Origin: Cetobacterium sp. UBA6069
GTDB taxonomy: Bacteria; Fusobacteriota; Fusobacteriia; Fusobacteriales; Fusobacteriaceae
Length of the DNA: 11,066 bases
Reading direction: 5' to 3'
Assembly (NCBI GenBank): GCA_002428805.1
Contig: DIXX01000093.1
Location: 9,409-20,474 of the forward strand
Both the position numbers and the translations under genes were made by a program. The notes beneath the pieces are model-generated. The model had not been told where the DNA came from and made no database searches. It saw only the letters and a list, made by a program, of their open reading frames with translations. Shown here in pieces: positions 6,522 through 11,066 of the stretch (its first letter is position 1; the number at the start of each line of letters is the position of its first letter).

Positions 6522-8981
6522 GAATTTGTAAAAAATCATAATAAAACTGCGATATTCTATGAGGGGAAAGAGTATTCGTATAAAGAGTTGATAGCTGGAG
6601 CTAAAGAGTATGCTTCATTGCTAGACTTAGAAAAAGAGGGGAAAGCTGTAGTATTTATGGAGAATAGGCCAGAACTACTTTATGCTTTTTTAGGAATTTG
6701 GGATAAAAAGGGAACTTGTGTATGCTTAGATGCTGCATCTAAAGTTTCAGAGTTTCAGTATTTTATAGAGGATTGTAGACCAAAATATATATTTGCATCA
6801 GAAAATACTTATGAGATAGCTAGAGAAGCTGTGGAAATGTCAGGAGTATCAACAAAGATTATAAATGTAGATAAAGTTGATTTATCAAAAGCGGATAAAG
6901 AGGGGACTATATATGCTCCAGACAGAGATGCAGTTGCACTAATACTTTATACTTCAGGAACAACTGGAAGTCCAAAAGGGGTAATGTTAACATTTGATAA
7001 TATACTAGTAAATATAGAGGGACTTAATAAATATAATATGTATAAACCAACAGATAGAGTATTAGCTCTATTACCTATGCATCATATATTCCCGCTTTTA
7101 GGTTCTGGAATAGTTCCGTTACAACAAGGAGCAACAATAGCATTCTTAAAAGAGTTATCATCACAAGCTATGATAGAAGCATTAAACAATTATAAAATAA
7201 CTATGATGATAGGAGTTCCAAGACTTTGGGAGATGCTGCATAAAAAAATAATGGAAAAAATTAACTCGAATAAAGTTATAAAAACTTTATTTAAGGCTGC
7301 TGAAAAAATAGATAGTAAAGATTTCAGTAAAAAACTATTTAAAAAGGTTCATGAAGGATTTGGAGGAAATATAAGGTTCTTTGTTTCGGGAGGATCAAAA
7401 TTAAATCCAGAAGTATCAAGAGATTTTAAAACACTAGGAATAGATGTTTGTGAAGGATATGGACTTACAGAAACTGCTCCAATGATTGCGTTTACTCCAA
7501 TAAATCAAGTTGTACCAGGATCAGCTGGAAAAATAATGGATGGTGTAGAGGTTAAAATAGCTGAAGATGGAGAGATTCTTTCAAAAGGAAGAAACCTAAT
7601 GAAAGGATACTATAATAAACCAGAGGCAACAGCAGAAGTAATCGACGCTGATGGGTGGTTCCATACAGGAGATTTAGGAGAGGTAAAAGATGAATATCTG
7701 TATGTAACTGGAAGAAAAAAAGAGATGATTGTATTATCAAATGGAAAAAATATAAATCCAATAGAGATCGAGCAATGGATAATGTCTAATACAGATTTAA
7801 TAGAAGAGATGGTAGTCATAGAATACAATGCTTTATTGACTGCAGTTGTATATCCAAACTTTGCAAAGGTAAAAGAGGGTAGAGTTACTAATATTGCAGA
7901 GACGTTGAAAAATGAAGTTATTGATAAATATAATGGTAAAGCACCAAATTATAAGAAAATTTTAGATTTAAAAATAGTTCAACAAGAGTTACCTAAAACT
8001 AAAATTGGAAAAATAAGAAGGTTTATGGTTCCTGATTTACTAGAGGGTAAGATTGAAGTAGAGAAAGAGGAAAACGCTCCAACATTTGAAGAGTATGTTG
8101 TAATTTCAGAATATTTAGCTAATTTAAAAAGTAAAAAAGTACTATCAAAAGCTCACTTAGAATTAGATCTAGGTTTAGATTCGTTAGATTTAGTTGAATT
8201 TATGGCGTTTGTCCAAAATAGTTTTGGAGTAAATTTAACAGAGGAAATTTTAACAGAGAATCCAACTGTGATAGCCATATCTGAATATCTAAAAGAGAAT
8301 TCAAATGGTTTAGAAGTGAAAGATATAGATTGGAAAACAATATTAGAAAAAGAGAGTTTGGAAGGATTGCCTAAATCAAATACTGCTGGAAAAGTTGTAA
8401 AGTGTATTTTAAAACCTATATTCTCAGGATACATAAAAATAGAGAAAGAAGGAGCAGAAAATACAGATGTAGCTAAACCAACGGTGTTTATAGGAAATCA
8501 CCAAAGTTTCTTAGATGGCTTTATTTTCAATCAGAGTGTTGATAATAAAATCTTAGATAACACATATTATTTAGCAAAAGTAGCTCACTTCCAAAAAGGG
8601 TTTATGAAGTCTCTAGGTGAGAATTCAAATGTTATGTTAATAGATATAAATAAAAACTTAGCAGAGACACTACAAAGTGCTGCGACAGCTTTAAGAAAAG
8701 GAAAGAATATAGTTATATTCCCAGAAGGAACAAGAACAAGAGATGGAGAGATGAAAGAGTTTAAGAAATTCTATGCTATTTTAGCAAAAGAGTTAGGTGC
8801 TGATATAGTTCCATTTGGAATTAAAGGTGCTTATGAACTGTTCCCAGCTCATAGAAAAACTCCAGCAAGAGGAACTGTAAAAGTTAAATTCTTCCCTAAG
8901 GTTTCACCAGCTTCTTTAACTGTTGAAGAGATTGTAGAAAAGAACTTTAAAGATATAAAAAAATGGGTAGAAGCAAAATAA
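6519..8981 (+). CDS. Acyl-activating enzyme / acyl carrier / PlsC acyltransferase fusion, copy B
   Basis: This 820-aa tandem paralogue of copy A has the same domain order and, by eye, about half or more identical residues. The adenylation domain (about 1-508) carries YTSGTTGSPKG (144-154), GYGLTE (313-318), HTGD (382-385), GRKKEMIVLSNGKN (398-411) and PKTKIGK (catalytic Lys498). The carrier domain (about 524-595) carries LGLDSLD with Ser555 as phosphopantetheine site. PlsC (about 630-820) carries NHQSFLD (H661-x4-D666), FPEGTRT (734-740) and IVPFGIKGA (773-781). All key catalytic residues are present, so both copies look active. The linker between adenylation and carrier domains is 20 residues shorter than in copy A and accounts for almost the whole length difference. 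The predicted role is ATP-dependent acylation of a lysolipid from free fatty acid, at the inner membrane face. Acyl chain and acceptor are not readable from sequence. Confidence 0.9.
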   Translation: MEFVKNHNKTAIFYEGKEYSYKELIAGAKEYASLLDLEKEGKAVVFMENRPELLYAFLGIWDKKGTCVCLDAASKVSEFQYFIEDCRPKYIFASENTYEIAREAVEMSGVSTKIINVDKVDLSKADKEGTIYAPDRDAVALILYTSGTTGSPKGVMLTFDNILVNIEGLNKYNMYKPTDRVLALLPMHHIFPLLGSGIVPLQQGATIAFLKELSSQAMIEALNNYKITMMIGVPRLWEMLHKKIMEKINSNKVIKTLFKAAEKIDSKDFSKKLFKKVHEGFGGNIRFFVSGGSKLNPEVSRDFKTLGIDVCEGYGLTETAPMIAFTPINQVVPGSAGKIMDGVEVKIAEDGEILSKGRNLMKGYYNKPEATAEVIDADGWFHTGDLGEVKDEYLYVTGRKKEMIVLSNGKNINPIEIEQWIMSNTDLIEEMVVIEYNALLTAVVYPNFAKVKEGRVTNIAETLKNEVIDKYNGKAPNYKKILDLKIVQQELPKTKIGKIRRFMVPDLLEGKIEVEKEENAPTFEEYVVISEYLANLKSKKVLSKAHLELDLGLDSLDLVEFMAFVQNSFGVNLTEEILTENPTVIAISEYLKENSNGLEVKDIDWKTILEKESLEGLPKSNTAGKVVKCILKPIFSGYIKIEKEGAENTDVAKPTVFIGNHQSFLDGFIFNQSVDNKILDNTYYLAKVAHFQKGFMKSLGENSNVMLIDINKNLAETLQSAATALRKGKNIVIFPEGTRTRDGEMKEFKKFYAILAKELGADIVPFGIKGAYELFPAHRKTPARGTVKVKFFPKVSPASLTVEEIVEKNFKDIKKWVEAK

Positions 8982-8984
8982 TAA

Positions 8985-9017
8985 AAATAAAGGTTGCCAA
9001 AGTGGCAACCTTTATTT
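8985..9017. terminator. Bidirectional terminator between copy B and the HIT gene
   Basis: Bases 8985-8999 pair perfectly with 9003-9017 (15 bp, GGTTGCCA core) around the loop AAG. T-rich sequence on the right serves the + strand and an A-rich flank on the left serves the - strand. It lies between two converging genes. Confidence 0.9.
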
Positions 9018-9025
9018 AATTACTA

Positions 9026-9370
9026 TTAAATTGATAACATAGGTCCAAGGTGTTGTCCACCTAAGATGTGGAAGTGTAAGTGAAACACTTCTTGTCCACC
9101 ATGAGAATTACAATTTGTAATTACTCTGTACCCATTTTCAGAGATATTTAAATCTTTAGTAATATCTTTAATCGCTAAATACATAGCTGTTAGATACTCT
9201 GAATCCTCAGCTGTAATATCATTTAAAGTTGGAATCTCTTTTTTAGGAACAACTAAAATATGAATTGGTGCTGCAGGATTTATATCTTTAAAAGCAATAA
9301 CTTTATCATTTTCAAAAACGATAGAAGCTGGAATCTCTCTATTTATAATTTTTGTAAATATAGTAGCCAT
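9026..9370 (-). CDS. HIT-family (histidine triad) nucleotide-binding protein
   Basis: This 114-aa protein is typical in size for the Hint branch of the HIT family, cytosolic hydrolases of nucleoside phosphoramidates and acyl- or aminoacyl-adenylates. The opening TIFTKIINREIPA (3-15) and the mid-section DINPAAPIHILVVPKK (29-44) are classic. The catalytic triad motif is HLHFH (His97, His99, His101), followed by ILGG. ATG 9370 has an AAGGAG site (9378-9383) 7 bases upstream. The gene follows rpiB after 18 bases and is probably the last gene of that unit, ending at a strong terminator. The physiological substrate of bacterial Hint proteins is not well settled. Confidence 0.95.
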   Translation of the reverse strand: MATIFTKIINREIPASIVFENDKVIAFKDINPAAPIHILVVPKKEIPTLNDITAEDSEYLTAMYLAIKDITKDLNISENGYRVITNCNSHGGQEVFHLHFHILGGQHLGPMLSI

Positions 9371-9388
9371 AAGTTTACTCCTTTTTAA

Positions 9389-9817
9389 TTAAAGTTCTAT
9401 AGCTTCGATTCTTGTTAAGTGTCTTCCACCTTCGAATTCAGTTCTTAAAAACTCATCAACAATTTCAAGAGCTAAAATATCCCCAGTCATTCTAGCACCA
9501 AGAGCTAGAATATTAGCATCGTTGTGCTCTCTAGTTAATTTAGCCATTGTCGTATTTGAACAAAGCGCTGCTCTTATCCCTTTAAATCTATTAGCTGCAA
9601 TTGAGATTCCAATTCCAGTTCCACAGATAAGGATTCCAAAATCAGCCTCTTTTTCTAAAATAGAGTTAGCAACAGATTTTGCATAAGTAGGGTAATCAAC
9701 AGAGTCTGTTGAATAACATCCCTTATCTAAAACTTCAAATCCTTTTCCTTCTAAGTGTTTTTTAACAATCTCTTTTAAAGCAAATCCACCATGATCTGCA
9801 CCTAAAGCTATTTTCAT
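9389..9817 (-). CDS. rpiB: Ribose-5-phosphate isomerase B (RpiB/LacAB family)
   Basis: This 142-aa cytosolic enzyme interconverts ribose 5-phosphate and ribulose 5-phosphate in the pentose phosphate pathway. It shows the N-terminal GADHGGFALK (6-15) with Asp8 and His9, the active-site segment ICGTGIGISIAANRFKGIRA (64-83) with Cys65 and Thr67, the REHNDAN segment (96-102) with His98, and C-terminal Arg132 and Arg136 that contact phosphate in E. coli RpiB. Length is normal. ATG 9817 has an AAGGAG site (9827-9832) 9 bases upstream. It lies 40 bases after the slyD-like gene with no terminator between, and 18 bases before the HIT gene, so it is probably co-transcribed with both. LacA/LacB sugar-phosphate isomerases are close relatives, but there are no lactose genes here and the residues fit RpiB. 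Confidence 0.95.
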   Translation of the reverse strand: MKIALGADHGGFALKEIVKKHLEGKGFEVLDKGCYSTDSVDYPTYAKSVANSILEKEADFGILICGTGIGISIAANRFKGIRAALCSNTTMAKLTREHNDANILALGARMTGDILALEIVDEFLRTEFEGGRHLTRIEAIEL

Positions 9818-9857
9818 TTATTTATACTCCTTAAACTCTTATAGTAATGTTTTTAGA

Positions 9858-10343
9858 TTAGTCTTCGAATCCGTGGAAGTGAGCGTGACCGTGCTCGATT
9901 TCCTCTTCAGTAGCTTCTCTAACGTCAGAAACTGTAACGTCGAACTTTAAGTTTTTACCAGCGAACGGGTGGTTTCCATCAGCAGTTACAACCTCATCTT
10001 CGATTTTTGTAATGATGAATGATTGCTCAGTATCGTCATCCATATCAGCTATGAAATCAAGACCTTCGTAAAGATCATCGAATTCAACGAACTCAGATTT
10101 ATCCATTTCCATAATTAAATCTTCGTCGTACTCTCCGTATCCTTCTTCTGGAGTTAACTCAATAGTAGTAGTATATCCTTTTTCTTTTCCTTCTAAAGCT
10201 TCTTCAATAGCAGGAACAAAGTTTCCAAATCCGTGGATATAGAAAAATGGTCCTACATCTTGTGTATTCTCTAAAAGTTCTCCATTGCTTTTGTCGTAAA
10301 CTTTAAACTCAAGTGTTACTACTTTTCCTTCTTCTATTTTCAT
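9858..10343 (-). CDS. slyD: SlyD-like FKBP-type peptidyl-prolyl cis-trans isomerase
   Basis: This 161-aa cytosolic prolyl isomerase and chaperone has an FKBP fold split by an insert-in-flap domain. The first FKBP part includes PFFYIHGFGNFVPAIEEAL (32-50) and TPEEGYGEYD (64-73). The insert domain runs roughly 70-125, and the fold closes with GNHPFAGKNLKFDV (123-136), the SlyD signature. The tail HGHAHFHGF (151-159) is a short His-rich metal-binding candidate, much shorter than in E. coli SlyD. ATG 10343 is chosen because GAGGTG (10350-10355) sits 6 bases upstream. The frame stays open upstream to 10406, but that 21-residue extension lacks a ribosome binding site and is not SlyD-like. Codon choice is unlike its neighbours, with many C-ending codons (GAC, TTC, CAC), which suggests strong expression. 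It is likely first in a unit with rpiB and the HIT gene. Confidence 0.92.
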   Translation of the reverse strand: MKIEEGKVVTLEFKVYDKSNGELLENTQDVGPFFYIHGFGNFVPAIEEALEGKEKGYTTTIELTPEEGYGEYDEDLIMEMDKSEFVEFDDLYEGLDFIADMDDDTEQSFIITKIEDEVVTADGNHPFAGKNLKFDVTVSDVREATEEEIEHGHAHFHGFED

Positions 10344-10438
10344 ATAAAACACCTCACTAGAATCCCTATATAAAACAGGGTTATTTGACACTTTAAAGCA
10401 TAGCATAAAACAGAATAAATTTCATTAAAAATCTTAAA

Positions 10439-11032
10439 TTATTTAAAAAATCCCATATTTTTTTTGACAATCTTACAATTTTCCTCATCTGTAAACTCTT
10501 TTAGTAGATAAAAAGCAACATCAATGGCTGTGCTTGGGCCAGAAGACGTAATAATATTGTCGGATATAACAATCTCTTCACGAACTGGAATAGCTCCATA
10601 TTGATTTAATTGTTTAAAATATCTTTCATTGTCTAATAGATAAGTTGTTGCGGGAATATTTTTTAAAAAACCGTGGCTAGCGATAGCGAGTGCTCCAGTA
10701 CAAATTCCAATAACAATCTTTTTGCTCAAAATAAAATAATTTAACAAGGATTTTAACTCGTCAGATTGAATATCATTAAAGAATCCAGCTTTACCAAATC
10801 CACCAGGAATGACAAGAGCATCAAATTCATTTAAGGATAGATTTGACGTTTTTAAGTTTATCTCAGGTACAATTTTTAAGTTCCAAGTTGCATTAAGCTC
10901 ATCATGAAGGGCACAAATTGTGGAAAAAACTTTTTTATTTCCTACTATATTATTCCAACCAAATACGTCAAGAAACGGTGCTAACTCTAGGGTTTCGAAG
11001 CCATTTGATACAAAAATTAAAATTTTTTTCAT
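10439..11032 (-). CDS. DJ-1/PfpI-family protein
   Basis: This 197-aa cytosolic protein belongs to the DJ-1/PfpI superfamily, class I glutamine amidotransferase-like proteins that include YajL and human DJ-1. The opening MKKILIFVSNGFETLE (1-16) holds the conserved Glu13 that faces the active Cys. ALVIPGGFG (72-80) is the glycine turn, and IGICTGALAIASHG (108-121) holds the nucleophile-elbow Cys111. TSSGPSTAIDVAFYLL (162-177) matches the family's C-terminal helix. Members act as glyoxalase, chaperone or stress-response proteins; which applies here is uncertain. ATG 11032 is preferred over TTG 11053: AAAGGAAA (11043-11050) lies before it, while nothing comparable precedes the TTG. The spacing is long, with about 12 bases from the AGGA core. 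The next gene on the strand begins 95 bases later with no terminator seen between. Confidence 0.88.
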   Translation of the reverse strand: MKKILIFVSNGFETLELAPFLDVFGWNNIVGNKKVFSTICALHDELNATWNLKIVPEINLKTSNLSLNEFDALVIPGGFGKAGFFNDIQSDELKSLLNYFILSKKIVIGICTGALAIASHGFLKNIPATTYLLDNERYFKQLNQYGAIPVREEIVISDNIITSSGPSTAIDVAFYLLKEFTDEENCKIVKKNMGFFK

Positions 11033-11066
11033 AAAAATTAGATTTCCTTTCAAAAAATAGTTGACT

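Noticed and set aside
3867..8981. NRPS-like reading of adenylation plus carrier domains
   Set aside because: There is no condensation, thioesterase or reductase domain. The third domain has clear PlsC motifs (NHQS-x-LD, FPEG) and the carrier resembles fatty-acid ACP.
10365..10381. CCCT...AGGG inverted repeat in the slyD leader
   Set aside because: Only 4 bp per arm with a 9-base gap; expected by chance.
10385..10390. Perfect TTGACA on the + strand upstream of slyD
   Set aside because: It has no good -10 box at 16-18 bases and points against all nearby genes, which are on the - strand. No convincing promoter for slyD was found here either.
10344..10406. N-terminal extension of the SlyD gene to 10406
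   Set aside because: It has no ribosome binding site and no similarity to SlyD, while GAGGTG at 10350-10355 serves ATG 10343.
1..11066. CRISPR arrays, insertion sequences, tRNA or rRNA genes, phage genes
   Set aside because: No spaced direct repeats, transposase or integrase motifs, or cloverleaf-like sequences were seen on either strand by eye.

Overview
The window is low in G+C, with A/T-ending codons, AGA arginine codons, strong GGAGG-type ribosome binding sites, and occasional GTG or TTG starts. Gene content and sequence style suggest a Fusobacteriota genome (Fusobacterium or Cetobacterium-like). The exported SIMPL protein fits a Gram-negative-type envelope. This taxonomic call is inference; there is no rRNA or other marker gene here. 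No mobile elements, tRNAs, rRNAs or CRISPR arrays were seen, and no gap between genes exceeds 300 bases.

Layout, left to right. (1) 1-690 (+): the C-terminal part of an M17 leucyl aminopeptidase, cut by the window edge and followed by a hairpin terminator. (2) 753-2386 (+): a two-gene unit with an Eis-like N-acetyltransferase and a small DUF2628 membrane protein, closed by a strong two-way terminator. (3) 3723-2446 (-): a two-gene unit with a nitroreductase-family flavoprotein and then an exported SIMPL/DUF541 protein, tightly coupled. (4) 3867-8981 (+): two tandem paralogous genes of about 2.5 kb, each encoding an AMP-forming acyl-activating enzyme, an acyl-carrier domain and a PlsC-type acyltransferase in one chain. 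Each has its own promoter and terminator. (5) 11032-9026 (-): a run of DJ-1/PfpI-like protein, SlyD-like FKBP prolyl isomerase, ribose-5-phosphate isomerase B and a HIT-family nucleotide hydrolase. It meets region 4 at a two-way terminator.

The standout is region 4. Each protein appears able to activate a fatty acid with ATP, load it on its own phosphopantetheine arm, and pass it to an alcohol acceptor, most likely a lysophospholipid, without free CoA or free ACP. This resembles E. coli Aas (acyl-ACP synthetase / lysophosphatidylethanolamine acyltransferase), but with reversed domain order and the carrier built in. The two copies differ mainly in promoter, start codon and the length of the linker before the carrier. 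The other genes are mostly housekeeping, stress or protein-quality functions and show no evident link to the acyl-transfer pair.

Between the divergent nitroreductase and synthetase genes (3724-3866), two well-spaced sigma70-type promoters sit back to back, and a perfect inverted repeat covers the leftward -10 region.
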